A stretch of DNA of 64,000 bases from assembly GCF_031846515.1 (NCBI RefSeq), contig NZ_JAVRHO010000007.1, positions 1-64,000 on the forward strand, in the 5' to 3' direction. The translations under genes and the position numbers were made by a program. Shown one piece after another: positions 1 to 8,903 of this stretch. Below the pieces are notes generated by a model. It was not told where the DNA came from. It saw only the letters and a list, made by a program, of their open reading frames with translations, and searched no databases. Source of the stretch: Autumnicola lenta (lineage in GTDB: Bacteria; Bacteroidota; Bacteroidia; Flavobacteriales; Flavobacteriaceae). Position 1 is the stretch's first letter, and every line of letters begins with the position of its first letter.

Positions 1-84
1 ATAAAAAATATTTCTTGTTGGCTTAAAAGGACTGAAAATGAACTTTTATTAGTACTTACACAAAAAGAATTTTTCAATTGGTGA
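1..84 (+). CDS. C-terminal end of an upstream gene, partial
   Basis: Frame 1 is open from the first base to a TGA at 82-84 and encodes 27 residues ending in KEFFNW. The start lies outside the window. Its stop overlaps the GTG start of the flippase gene (GTGA, 4 bp), the same coupling seen at later junctions in this operon, which supports it being the end of a real polysaccharide-cluster gene. The fragment is too short to assign a function. Confidence 0.5.
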   Translation: MKNISCWLKRTENELLLVLTQKEFFNW

Positions 85-1433
85 CAACTTTATTACAAAA
101 GATAGGTTTGTCCAGGTTTGCTACGGAAGAAAAAACCAGTTACTGGGCAAAGCTCATACTAAATTTTTTCTCCTACCGTACAATAAATCAGGCAATCACA
201 GTAACTATTGGGATTCTGATTGTGAGAGCTCTAACGAAAGGAGATTATGCCTTTTACGTGCTTACCAATTCTTTCATAAGCATTTTTACACTGCTCAGCG
301 ATTCCGGAATCAGTATAGGAATGATGGCAATTGGCAGTGGAATAAATAAAAAAAAGAATTTCAGCAAATTAGTGCATGCGGGAAATTCTATCCGCAGTAA
401 ATTCTTCCTGATAGTGGTTTTTGCAGTATCGCCAATATTTATCTGGGCTTTTTTTAAAAATGAATTTTCACTTTTTCAAATAGCTTTTGCACTAGTCATC
501 ACCATTGCCAACGTCTTTTTCCTGATTCAGAATGGTCTATATAAAGCAGCACTTAACCTTAAAGAACAATATGTAAATGTTGAAAAAATAGATCTTAAAG
601 TAAACCTGCTGAGGTTAATCTTAATAGGAGGAGCCTTGATTCTATTGGGATTAAATGTCATTTATGCGCTGGTTGTAATTATTCTTGCCTCTGCTGTCCA
701 ATTCTTTTACTATAGAAAGCAGATAAAAACTGAAGTAAACTTAGAAACGGTTGAAAAAGATTCAGTTTATAGTGGCTATAAGAAGGAAATTACCAAATTT
801 ATCAGGCGCAATGTTGCAAATGCAATCTTTTACACCCTTCAGGGACAGCTTAACTATTTTATTCTTAGCTATTTTCATAATACTAATGGAATAGCAGAGG
901 TTGGAGCTTTGAGCAGGTTTGGTATGATCTACGTAGTACTGGGCTCTTTTTGCACTACCGTATTAGTGACAAAAATTGTTAAGAGTCAGGAGCCAAAGAA
1001 GATATTTTATTTAAGTTTTATTACTATGGCAATTTCCTTGGGATTTAGTGTTTTAGTAACTTTAGTCGCTTTCTATTTTTCTAATCTTTTACTTTTGATT
1101 TTGGGTCCAATGTATAAAGGATTGAATAATGAATTACTACTAATATTGCTAATAGGGGGGGTTACAAATTTATCAAGCATACTGTCTAAAATCTATCTTA
1201 ATAAGGGATGGTTGTCAAATTTTTGGTGGTTATATATTCCAATTACTTTGTGTACACAGATTATATTAGTTAGTATCATGAACTTAAAATCCATCTATAG
1301 TGTGCTTATTTTTAACTGGTTTTCTGAAGTTCCTGTACTGCTCTTTAATTTAACCCTTTTTGGATATGGTTATTACCTCTACAAAAAGAAAGAAAAAATG
1401 AACCTTAATCTAGAAGTAAAAGAAAATAAATGA
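81..1433 (+). CDS. Wzx-type polysaccharide flippase (oligosaccharide repeat-unit translocase)
   Basis: This 450-residue, very hydrophobic protein has about 12-14 predicted membrane helices and the length of Wzx/RfbX or MATE-like polysaccharide exporters, which flip undecaprenyl-linked repeat units across the inner membrane. The N-terminal YRTINQAITVTIGILIVRAL and following LSDSGISIGMMAIG stretches resemble the first helices of that superfamily. I chose the GTG at 81 because it makes a 4-bp overlap with the preceding stop; a TTG at 78 is also in frame and there is no ATG. The C-terminus is a short lysine-rich cytoplasmic tail. Its place at the head of a run of glycosyltransferase genes fits the role. 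Substrate is not predictable. Confidence 0.8.
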   Translation: MTTLLQKIGLSRFATEEKTSYWAKLILNFFSYRTINQAITVTIGILIVRALTKGDYAFYVLTNSFISIFTLLSDSGISIGMMAIGSGINKKKNFSKLVHAGNSIRSKFFLIVVFAVSPIFIWAFFKNEFSLFQIAFALVITIANVFFLIQNGLYKAALNLKEQYVNVEKIDLKVNLLRLILIGGALILLGLNVIYALVVIILASAVQFFYYRKQIKTEVNLETVEKDSVYSGYKKEITKFIRRNVANAIFYTLQGQLNYFILSYFHNTNGIAEVGALSRFGMIYVVLGSFCTTVLVTKIVKSQEPKKIFYLSFITMAISLGFSVLVTLVAFYFSNLLLLILGPMYKGLNNELLLILLIGGVTNLSSILSKIYLNKGWLSNFWWLYIPITLCTQIILVSIMNLKSIYSVLIFNWFSEVPVLLFNLTLFGYGYYLYKKKEKMNLNLEVKENK

Positions 1434-2284
1434 ATTTACAAGCTAGTTTATCTTACCGATTAGTACCCGTTTATGAGAAGTTGGTGCAACTGAAGTTTTC
1501 TTCTGTTTTGAAGAAAGAGTATGGCCATAGTAACAAGTTTGAATTGAGATTTTTTTGTGGAAAAAATCAAGCTACTTTATTAAAATATTCTCTGCTCTCC
1601 ATATTAAAAGCTGACAAGAAGCTACCTCACATTCAAATATTTAGTGATGGTTCTTTGACTGAGGATCACCTGCCTCTTCCAATTCTAGAGAAATTCAATG
1701 GTTATTCACTAGTGGAGTTGCCAGAATTAATGATGGAGTTTCATTCTCGAAAATACCTCATGATGTACTCTCATTTACCTATGATAAAAAAATACATGGT
1801 TCTTTTTTACAAAAGCAAGTATGAATATGTTGTTTATGCTGATACAGATATTCTTTGGTTTAGTTCGATCCAGGAAATGGTAAATGAAATGGGTGAAAAC
1901 AAACTTACCATGTGCTATGACTATATGTATGGGTATGATGAACAACTTTTAGAAGCTTGTAGTTGGAAGGATATGAAGAAAAAGCCTCCTTTGAATGCGG
2001 GAGTGGTGATTATTAAAAATAATTTTGCCAATGGAGTAGGTTTTGCTGAAAAAATCTTACAAAAGTCCCAAGTAGAAGGAGGGCATTGGACAGAACAGAC
2101 AATGATAGCTAGGCAGGTACTTGATCTTAAATCTGAAATTATACCGGAGAAAAGGATAATGTGCTCGGTTAAAGATAAATATCATTTGTTCCCCATCAAA
2201 AATATGTATAAAAAATTGGGGGCTAGACATTTTGTTACACCTGTTAGGCATCTATTCTGGAGAGATTTATTCTGGAAGATTTAG
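1430..2284 (+). CDS. GT-A-fold glycosyltransferase, GT8-like or nucleotide-diphospho-sugar transferase
   Basis: The 284-residue protein has a DxD-type metal/nucleotide-sugar site in YADTDILWF at about residue 137, followed by PPLNAGVVII, a typical GT8-like 'N-A-G-V' stretch that contacts the acceptor or donor. These features suggest a retaining sugar transferase working in the cytoplasm on the growing repeat unit. The start overlaps the flippase stop by 4 bp (ATGA), so the two are translationally coupled. There is no signal peptide. The exact family (GT8, GT32-like or a DUF-type) is uncertain and the sugar is unknown. Confidence 0.65.
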   Translation: MNLQASLSYRLVPVYEKLVQLKFSSVLKKEYGHSNKFELRFFCGKNQATLLKYSLLSILKADKKLPHIQIFSDGSLTEDHLPLPILEKFNGYSLVELPELMMEFHSRKYLMMYSHLPMIKKYMVLFYKSKYEYVVYADTDILWFSSIQEMVNEMGENKLTMCYDYMYGYDEQLLEACSWKDMKKKPPLNAGVVIIKNNFANGVGFAEKILQKSQVEGGHWTEQTMIARQVLDLKSEIIPEKRIMCSVKDKYHLFPIKNMYKKLGARHFVTPVRHLFWRDLFWKI

Positions 2285-2330
2285 GAAATTCTGAATATGC
2301 TATAATAATTACTCTGAAAATATATTAGAA

Positions 2331-3524
2331 ATGAAGATTTTATTTTTTGCTCAGGCTGCTCTGCGTAAGGAGTTGGGTGGTCCTAAGGTGGTTTTAGAAT
2401 TAGCAGAAGCTATAGAAGAGTTAGGTCACCATACTGAGGTGTTAGGTCCTCATGAGGTAGAGAACTTATTAAAGAAAAAAGGGCTCTCATTCAATTCGTA
2501 TTATGCTGATAATATAAATACTCTACTAAAAGAAATTGGTGATGATTATGACGTGGTTGATGTAGATGGGAATCATCTCTATAAGACTGAGGTTGCGAAT
2601 TTAAAAAATACTCTATTCGTTGCTAGGTCTGTTCTTTTTATACCACATCTTAGTCATATTAAATGGCCGGTAAAGAAAACGGTAAAAAATCATTTAGGTG
2701 CTCTGTTAAAATATTTAAAAGGTCAGGGTAATTCTCAAAAGAGGAAGATAAGTCGCTATTATGAATCTCTAAATCGTGCAGATATAATTTCAGTTAGTAA
2801 TCATGAAGATGTAAGGCAATTATTGGAGGACGGCTATGGTTCAGAAAAAATTTTTGAAGCACCGTATGCCCTTAATTCAGAAAAAAAAAGGGACCTAAGG
2901 AAAATAAACTCAATTTCAAAGAATGGAAATGAAATAGTTTTCTTAGGTACTTTTGATTTTAGAAAAGGCTGTTTGGATCTGGTTAAAGCATTTATAGAAG
3001 TGAAAAAGCAGGTGCCCGACGCAAATCTCACTCTCTTAGGTTGTAAAGGTCTATTTAAAGAAAAGGAAGAAATATTGCGTTTTTTTCCCAAGAGTATTCG
3101 CTCTTCAGTAAAAATAATTCCAACTTTTAAAGCACATGACTTACCAAAACTGTTAAAAAAGATCAAGTTAGCAATGTTTACTTCATATTTTGAAGGATTC
3201 CCTTTTTCTATAATTGAATGCATCACTGCAGGAATACCTGTTATTGCGTTTAACTCCCCGGGTGCGTCAAGCTCTCTTCCCGAAACCTATTTGGTTGAAC
3301 CCGGAGATTGGAGGAGCATGGCTCATAAAGTTGTTTATCTTTTAGAAAATAGTAAAGAATTGGCAGGTTCACAGAGGGAAATTATAGAACATGCTGAAAA
3401 ATACGATTGGCATATAATAGCACAAGAGACTTTGGAGGTTTATAGAGAGCAACTTACGTTAAAAATTGAAGCACATAAAGAAGAAGCACGGCTGGGAAGA
3501 GCAAAAACCCTTTTTGAACTATGA
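2331..3524 (+). CDS. GT4-family glycosyltransferase
   Basis: This 397-residue GT-B protein begins with MKILFFAQAALRKELGGPK, the N-terminal Rossmann strand plus glycine loop of GT4 enzymes. The C-terminal donor domain carries FLGTFDFRKGCLDLVKA and FEGFPFSIIECITAGIPVI, the E(x)7E-like signature that binds the nucleotide sugar. It would transfer a hexose from an NDP-sugar to a lipid-linked intermediate at the cytoplasmic face. A gap of 46 bp follows the previous gene, and its stop overlaps the next start by 4 bp. The specific linkage cannot be read from sequence. Confidence 0.8.
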   Translation: MKILFFAQAALRKELGGPKVVLELAEAIEELGHHTEVLGPHEVENLLKKKGLSFNSYYADNINTLLKEIGDDYDVVDVDGNHLYKTEVANLKNTLFVARSVLFIPHLSHIKWPVKKTVKNHLGALLKYLKGQGNSQKRKISRYYESLNRADIISVSNHEDVRQLLEDGYGSEKIFEAPYALNSEKKRDLRKINSISKNGNEIVFLGTFDFRKGCLDLVKAFIEVKKQVPDANLTLLGCKGLFKEKEEILRFFPKSIRSSVKIIPTFKAHDLPKLLKKIKLAMFTSYFEGFPFSIIECITAGIPVIAFNSPGASSSLPETYLVEPGDWRSMAHKVVYLLENSKELAGSQREIIEHAEKYDWHIIAQETLEVYREQLTLKIEAHKEEARLGRAKTLFEL

Positions 3525-4450
3525 AAATTTCAATTTGTATTCCCACTTATCACAGGCCTGATCTTTTAGTTCAGGCTTTGGAATCGTGTTTCGCCCAAAC
3601 TTTTCCTCCAATTGAAATTTTGATTGGTGATGATTCAAAAAATGATGAAACTGAAGATACCATTGATAATCTAAAGCAAAATTTTAAAAAGCCAATTGCA
3701 ATTCGCTACTTTCATCATAAGCCCTCTCTCGGTCAGGCGGCAAATGTCAATTATTTAATTCGGCATGCCAAAGGTGACAAACTGGTGCTGTTACATGACG
3801 ATGATTTACTTATGCCGCAGGCTTCGGAAAAATTGCTGCAGGGTTTTATAAACAAAAAGATTAAAGCTGTTTTTGGCAAGCATTACCTGATGGACGAGAA
3901 TGGGAATGTGAATGTTAGCAGCACTGAAGAATCTAATCAAACCTATTGTAAGAACTCTTATTATGAAGAATATCCTCTTTCCACATTTGAATCAGGGCTT
4001 CTTCAGCAATTCCCGAATAACTGTTATATGATAGACCGGCACCTGGCACAGGAGCTTGAATACAGCGTGGAGTCTGAAGTTGGAGATGCCGTGGATTTTG
4101 ATTTTGGTTTCAGATTGGGTTTAACAGGACATCAAATAAAGTATATTGATGAATATGTGAGCAAATACAGGATATCTGCTGTTTCTGTCTCCCGAAGCAG
4201 CACATATGATGCAGCCTACAGAGTTTTCCAGATTGTTTCGAAAACGAAAGAACCTTACAGGAGTCAGTACAGAGCGAAAATAGATGAGGTTTTAAGGCGG
4301 AAAGCTCCTCTTGCTATTGTTGAAGCTGTTCACCAAAAAAAGAGTAGTGATGCTTTTGCTATCTATTTGAGTAAATGGCATCGTGAAAAAATATTTACTC
4401 CGCAGGGAATAGGTAGATTCCTTACAATCATGAAATCTTATATAAACTAA
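3521..4450 (+). CDS. GT2-family glycosyltransferase
   Basis: The 309-residue protein starts with MKISICIPTYHRPDLLVQAL and contains LLHDDDLLMP, the DxD-like aspartate cluster of inverting GT-A GT2 enzymes. The first 110 residues are a clear GT2 domain; the C-terminal third is less conserved and helical. It probably adds one sugar to the undecaprenyl-linked repeat unit. ATGA overlap with the upstream GT4 gene shows translational coupling. No membrane helix is seen, so it is not a processive synthase. Confidence 0.85.
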   Translation: MKISICIPTYHRPDLLVQALESCFAQTFPPIEILIGDDSKNDETEDTIDNLKQNFKKPIAIRYFHHKPSLGQAANVNYLIRHAKGDKLVLLHDDDLLMPQASEKLLQGFINKKIKAVFGKHYLMDENGNVNVSSTEESNQTYCKNSYYEEYPLSTFESGLLQQFPNNCYMIDRHLAQELEYSVESEVGDAVDFDFGFRLGLTGHQIKYIDEYVSKYRISAVSVSRSSTYDAAYRVFQIVSKTKEPYRSQYRAKIDEVLRRKAPLAIVEAVHQKKSSDAFAIYLSKWHREKIFTPQGIGRFLTIMKSYIN

Positions 4451-4462
4451 TTAAATACACGA

Positions 4463-5611
4463 ATGAAGATAGTTTTTTTATGCGGGACTCTGGAACCCGG
4501 TCGTGATGGAGCTGGAGATCAAGCCAGATGCCTTGCAGGAGAATTAATTAGAATGGGGCATGAGGTATCTGCTGTGGGTATTTATGATAAACACATCTCC
4601 AAAGCAGTATCAGAAAATCAGGATGCCGATGGAGTTGCTTTATCGGTTCTGCGCTTACCTTCTACATGGTCTCCAAAAAAACGTTACGATCGTGCAGCTT
4701 CAGGAATAGCTGAGTTCGACCCCGATTGGGTAAGCCTGCAGTTTGTAAACTTCGGATTTCAGAAGTATGGTCTTCCCTGGGATATGTTGTTATACCTGAA
4801 GAAAATAGTAGGTAATGCGCGTTTTCATATCATGTTTCAGGAGTTGTGGTGCGGTATGGGTGTAAATTCAGGTTTTAAAGAAAAGGTATTGGGTAAAACA
4901 CAAAAAGCTTTTACCCGCATGTTGCTAAACACAGCTAAACCTAAGGTAGTTTATACGAACAATACACATTATGCTTCTTTGCTGGAAGATATAGGAATCC
5001 AGTCTGAACTGGCCCCGGTCTTTGGGAATATTCCGGTAGGAGATGTAGGATCTCCTGATGAATGGGAGGAGCTTCTAAATAGAGCAGATTTACAGCCTTT
5101 AATTCAAACCAGAGATTCCTACTTTATCATGGGATTTTTCGGTACGGTAAAGTACACTCCAGATGTAGACAAATTAGTTAGGGATTCTAATACTATGGCT
5201 CACCAACAAGGAAAAAAATTGGGTATTCTGGTTATTGGCCATAGCAGAGCTGGTGATATTGGGGAGTATATTAAGGAGAACTACAATGTTTCCTGTTGGA
5301 AAACTGGTAAAATATCTGCACCAATGATTAACAGGAGTATGTGCCTGGTGGATATAGCAGTTTCCAGTACACCTGCAAATATCATAAAAAAAAGCAGTAC
5401 TGCTGGGGCATGGCTGGAACGTGGCATTCCGGTAGTAGTCATGGCTTCAGATAAAACATACTGCAGTTCAAAGATGTCTTCTGATGGCATTTTTCAGGCA
5501 AAAAGTGCGGAGGAATTATTAACTGCAGCAAAAGCAAAAAAGCAATTTAAAATAAGTAATGGCCTTTCGGAAGTGGCCAGAACATACGCCAGCCTTGAAC
5601 AAAAAGTTTAA
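4463..5611 (+). CDS. GT-B glycosyltransferase-like protein, divergent
   Basis: This 382-residue protein opens with MKIVFLCGTLEPGRDGAGDQ and MGHEVSAVGI, as in the N-terminal domain of GT4/GT1 enzymes. FFGTVKYTPDVDKLV and the later ERGIPVVVM segment align with the GT-B donor domain. It lacks the usual EGFG-x-x-x-x-EA motif; the position is occupied by STAGAWLERGIPVVV, so it is a divergent family member or may use an unusual donor. It lies 12 bp after the GT2 gene in the same operon. Function is assigned from fold-like features and context only. Confidence 0.6.
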   Translation: MKIVFLCGTLEPGRDGAGDQARCLAGELIRMGHEVSAVGIYDKHISKAVSENQDADGVALSVLRLPSTWSPKKRYDRAASGIAEFDPDWVSLQFVNFGFQKYGLPWDMLLYLKKIVGNARFHIMFQELWCGMGVNSGFKEKVLGKTQKAFTRMLLNTAKPKVVYTNNTHYASLLEDIGIQSELAPVFGNIPVGDVGSPDEWEELLNRADLQPLIQTRDSYFIMGFFGTVKYTPDVDKLVRDSNTMAHQQGKKLGILVIGHSRAGDIGEYIKENYNVSCWKTGKISAPMINRSMCLVDIAVSSTPANIIKKSSTAGAWLERGIPVVVMASDKTYCSSKMSSDGIFQAKSAEELLTAAKAKKQFKISNGLSEVARTYASLEQKV

Positions 5612-5643
5612 GTCGAACTTTAAAATCAGAAAGGATTAGTTAT

Positions 5644-6579
5644 ATGCAGCATTTAAAAACTATTTTAATTACAGGTGCCTCAGGCTTTATTGGCTCCTGG
5701 CTTGCCAGAACGGCGGTAAAAGCAGGATACGAAATAATAGGAATTGACCTGAGAGCTCCCAGTGATCCTGAAATCTGGTCTGGATTTTCCACCGCATCTT
5801 TAGAATCTGTAGATTTCTTTGAACTTATTAAAAAAAGGGACCTGGTTGCGGTTTGGCATCTTGCTGGAGGTGCTTCTGTAGGTGCTTCTGTTAGTGATCC
5901 CTACGGAGATTTTGCAAATCTGCTCCCGGGTACTGCTCGTCTGGCAATTCACATTGCCAGAAATCATCCTAAAGCGCGCCTATTTCTTTTTTCCAGTGCT
6001 GCAGTTTATGGAGATCCAAAAAAATTACCCATTTCAGAAGAGGCGCCGGTACAGCCAATTTCACCATACGGGGTGCATAAGCTTTCGGCAGAAGTATTGC
6101 TATCTCACTACTCAAGAATTATAGGGCTTGAGGCTACAGTGTTTCGTATTTTTTCAGTTTACGGGCCTGGCTTAAAAAAACAGTTAATATGGGATGTAAG
6201 TCAGCGTGTTCTCGGCTGTGGAAAGGATGATTCATGCGAAATCAAATTATTTGGTACGGGACAGGAAAGTCGTGATTTTATTTATATTAAAGATTTATGC
6301 CATGCTGTTCTAAAAATTCTTCAAATGGAGAAAACAAATTCCTTTGAGGTGTACAATATGGCGTCAGGTATAGAAAATACCATAGCAGAAGTTGCTCATT
6401 GTATTGTAGAGGCTCTAAATGAAAATGTTAAGGTAAAGTTTGATGGTGAAGTGAGAGAAGGAGATCCCGTAAACTGGCGTGCCGATATTTCCCGCTTAAA
6501 AGATACTGGATTTAGCTGCGATTACCAATTGAAGGAGGGTATTGCTGAAGTGGCTCATTGGGTAAAAAGCATAAGATAA
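5644..6579 (+). CDS. NAD-dependent epimerase/dehydratase of nucleotide sugars (extended SDR)
   Basis: The 311-residue protein has the NAD-binding GASGFIGSWLA glycine motif at residues 10-20, FLFSSAAVYGD carrying the catalytic serine, and YGVHKLSAE carrying the YxxxK catalytic pair. These define an extended short-chain dehydrogenase such as UDP-glucose 4-epimerase or GDP/dTDP-sugar dehydratases and reductases. RDFIYIKDLC in the C-terminal half is a family substrate-domain motif. It should make an activated sugar for the surrounding glycosyltransferases. Which sugar cannot be told from sequence. Confidence 0.85.
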   Translation: MQHLKTILITGASGFIGSWLARTAVKAGYEIIGIDLRAPSDPEIWSGFSTASLESVDFFELIKKRDLVAVWHLAGGASVGASVSDPYGDFANLLPGTARLAIHIARNHPKARLFLFSSAAVYGDPKKLPISEEAPVQPISPYGVHKLSAEVLLSHYSRIIGLEATVFRIFSVYGPGLKKQLIWDVSQRVLGCGKDDSCEIKLFGTGQESRDFIYIKDLCHAVLKILQMEKTNSFEVYNMASGIENTIAEVAHCIVEALNENVKVKFDGEVREGDPVNWRADISRLKDTGFSCDYQLKEGIAEVAHWVKSIR

Positions 6580-6586
6580 ATTTTTA

Positions 6587-7615
6587 ATGAAAATTCTCTT
6601 CTTATCACATAAATTTTATCCTGACATTGGCGGGATAGAAGTAAATTCTGAGATACTTGCAACTGCTTTCTCTGAAGCAGGGAACGAAGTACACCTGGCG
6701 ACATGGACAGAAAAAGATGGAGAGAAAAATTTTGCTTTTGAAGTTATAAGAAAGCCTTCCAGGAGAAGGTTGATAAAAGAACATCTATGGGCGGATTTGA
6801 TCTATGAAAACAATCCCTGCCTGAGACTTTCCTGGCCAAGCTTGTTTATTCCCACACCTGGCGTGGTTGCGCTCAGGACATGGATATCCAGAATGGACGG
6901 TACAATTGGGCTGCAGGACAGACTCAAGTTTGGATGGCTTACCAGAGCTAAAGCGGTTATCGCGGTTAGCCAAGCTGTAAAAACCCGGTCGTGGCCTTCC
7001 GCCACAGTGATAGGAAATCCTTACCGCAAAGATGTATTTAAGATCATTCCAGGTGTCAACAGAAACAAAACCTTTGTCTTCCTGGGCAGACTTGTTTCAG
7101 ATAAAGGAGCAGACATTGCTATTAAAGCGCTTGATGAACTTTCTACTGAACATGAAAACAGTCAGTTTTCACTTACAATAATAGGAGACGGCCCTGAAAG
7201 AAAAAAATTAGAAAAACTTGTGAAGGAAAGCTGCCTGGAAGAGAAAGTAACTTTCTGCGGTTCCCTGGGAGGGCAGGAACTTGTCGAGGCCTTAAATGCT
7301 CATAAATATATTATTGTGCCTTCCAAGTGGGAAGAGCCATTTGGGAACGTAGTTTTAGAAGGAATGGCCTGTGGCTGCATACCTATTGTTTCTGACGGTG
7401 GTGGACTGCCTGACGCAGTGGGAAATGCCGGGCTTTTATTCAGAAGAGGTGATGTGAAATCTTTGGTAGCTCAAATTGAGAAGATTTCTGGCAGCGCTAC
7501 CTTGGAAGAAAGTCTTCGCAATGCTGCAATTAAACATTTAGCTGCTCATACCCCAGAACTAATTTCTGGAAAATACCTTCAGGTTCTACAGCAGGCTTCA
7601 ACCGTAACAAAATAA
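6587..7615 (+). CDS. GT4-family glycosyltransferase
   Basis: The 342-residue GT-B enzyme starts MKILFLSHKFYPDIGGIEV, with the G-G-I-E loop typical of GT4. The donor domain has FLGRLVSDKGADIAIKAL and WEEPFGNVVLEGMACGCIP, the EPFG-x-x-x-x-E nucleotide-sugar signature. At 342 residues it is slightly short for GT4, with the loss in the N-terminal domain. It begins 7 bp after the epimerase stop and is part of the same transcription unit. Acceptor and donor are unknown. Confidence 0.85.
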   Translation: MKILFLSHKFYPDIGGIEVNSEILATAFSEAGNEVHLATWTEKDGEKNFAFEVIRKPSRRRLIKEHLWADLIYENNPCLRLSWPSLFIPTPGVVALRTWISRMDGTIGLQDRLKFGWLTRAKAVIAVSQAVKTRSWPSATVIGNPYRKDVFKIIPGVNRNKTFVFLGRLVSDKGADIAIKALDELSTEHENSQFSLTIIGDGPERKKLEKLVKESCLEEKVTFCGSLGGQELVEALNAHKYIIVPSKWEEPFGNVVLEGMACGCIPIVSDGGGLPDAVGNAGLLFRRGDVKSLVAQIEKISGSATLEESLRNAAIKHLAAHTPELISGKYLQVLQQASTVTK

Positions 7616-7620
7616 ACAAA

Positions 7621-8877
7621 ATGAAATTAGTCTTTCAGCATCCAACCGGTAATGCAAATGTTCGGGCAGCTTTAAGTGGTTTGGAGAATGCAGGTGTTCT
7701 GGAAAGTTTTCATACCTCAATAGCCTGCTTTCCGGGGAGCAAACTGGATCGCCTGGCAAGAATCAGTATGTTTTCTGAATTCAGGAGGAGAGCCTATTCA
7801 GCAAGTCTTGAAAGTTTAACCAGGACTTATCCCTGGAAGGAAGGAGGACGCATGATATCCACTAAAACTGGTATGTTTAATCTAGTAAAGCATGAAAAAG
7901 GTGTTTTTTGTATTGATGCTGTTTATCGCAATCTGGACAGAAGAGTAGCAAATTACATTACAGAAAAAAAAGATGCTATCGATGTCGTTTATGCTTATGA
8001 GGATGGTGCACTGCATTCTTTTAAAGAAGCTAAAAGATCTGGTTTAACGTGCTTTTATGATCTGCCTATTGGATATTGGAGGGAAGCCCGCAGGCTGTTG
8101 CTTGATGAGAGAGAAAAGTGGCCGGATTGGGTAGCAACGCTTACAGGCTTTCAGGATTCTGAAGAAAAACTGGAAAGGAAAGACGCAGAATTAATGCTTG
8201 CTGATAAAATTTTGGTAGCCAGCTCATTTACCGCCAAAACTTTAAATTCTTACGCGGGAAAACTGGCTCCTGTAGAAGTTATTCCCTATGGCTTTCCGCC
8301 CGTTAATCCAAAGGAAAATTATTCTGCTAATTCTCAAAAGAAACCTCTCAAAGTTCTTTTTGTAGGAGGCCTCTCCCAGAGAAAAGGTATTGCAAACTTA
8401 TTTGCGGCTGTTGATAGTCTTCAAAAACACATTTCCTTAACTGTCGTTGGCCGTAAAGGTAAAAATTCCTGTCCCGCCCTGGATAGTAATTTAGCCAGAC
8501 ACACTTGGATACCAAGTTTAGCTCATGATAAGATCCTTGCGTTAATGAAAAGTCATGATGTCTTTGTTTTTCCTTCACTTTTCGAAGGTTTTGGGCTGGT
8601 AATTACAGAAGCAATGTCTCAGGGCACTCCCGTTATAACTACTGAAAGAACTGTGGGGCCAGATATAATCAAAAATGATGAAAATGGCTGGTTAATAGAA
8701 GCAGGGTCGACCTCTGCCCTAAAAGCTTGTCTTGAAGATCTTTTGGTAAACCCGGTAAAGATTGGCAGGGCAGGAAGAGCAGCTTTGGAAACTGCACGCC
8801 AAAGACCATGGGAGGTTTACGGGCAGGAGCTTGCCCAAGCTATTTTGCGCACTCAAAAACTTGCAGAGGTTTATTAG
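7621..8877 (+). CDS. GT4-family glycosyltransferase
   Basis: The 418-residue protein shows the GT4 donor-domain pattern LFVGGLSQRKGIANLFAA and PSLFEGFGLVITEAMSQGTP, with the EGFG-x-x-x-x-EA signature. The N-terminal domain (MKLVFQHPTGNANVRAAL) is longer than usual and carries YAYEDGALHSF near residue 120. The spacing to the preceding GT gene is 5 bp. The likely role is retaining transfer of a sugar in repeat-unit assembly at the inner face of the membrane. Confidence 0.85.
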   Translation: MKLVFQHPTGNANVRAALSGLENAGVLESFHTSIACFPGSKLDRLARISMFSEFRRRAYSASLESLTRTYPWKEGGRMISTKTGMFNLVKHEKGVFCIDAVYRNLDRRVANYITEKKDAIDVVYAYEDGALHSFKEAKRSGLTCFYDLPIGYWREARRLLLDEREKWPDWVATLTGFQDSEEKLERKDAELMLADKILVASSFTAKTLNSYAGKLAPVEVIPYGFPPVNPKENYSANSQKKPLKVLFVGGLSQRKGIANLFAAVDSLQKHISLTVVGRKGKNSCPALDSNLARHTWIPSLAHDKILALMKSHDVFVFPSLFEGFGLVITEAMSQGTPVITTERTVGPDIIKNDENGWLIEAGSTSALKACLEDLLVNPVKIGRAGRAALETARQRPWEVYGQELAQAILRTQKLAEVY

Positions 8878-8903
8878 AACTCATCCTTAATCGAAGATTT
8901 ATA

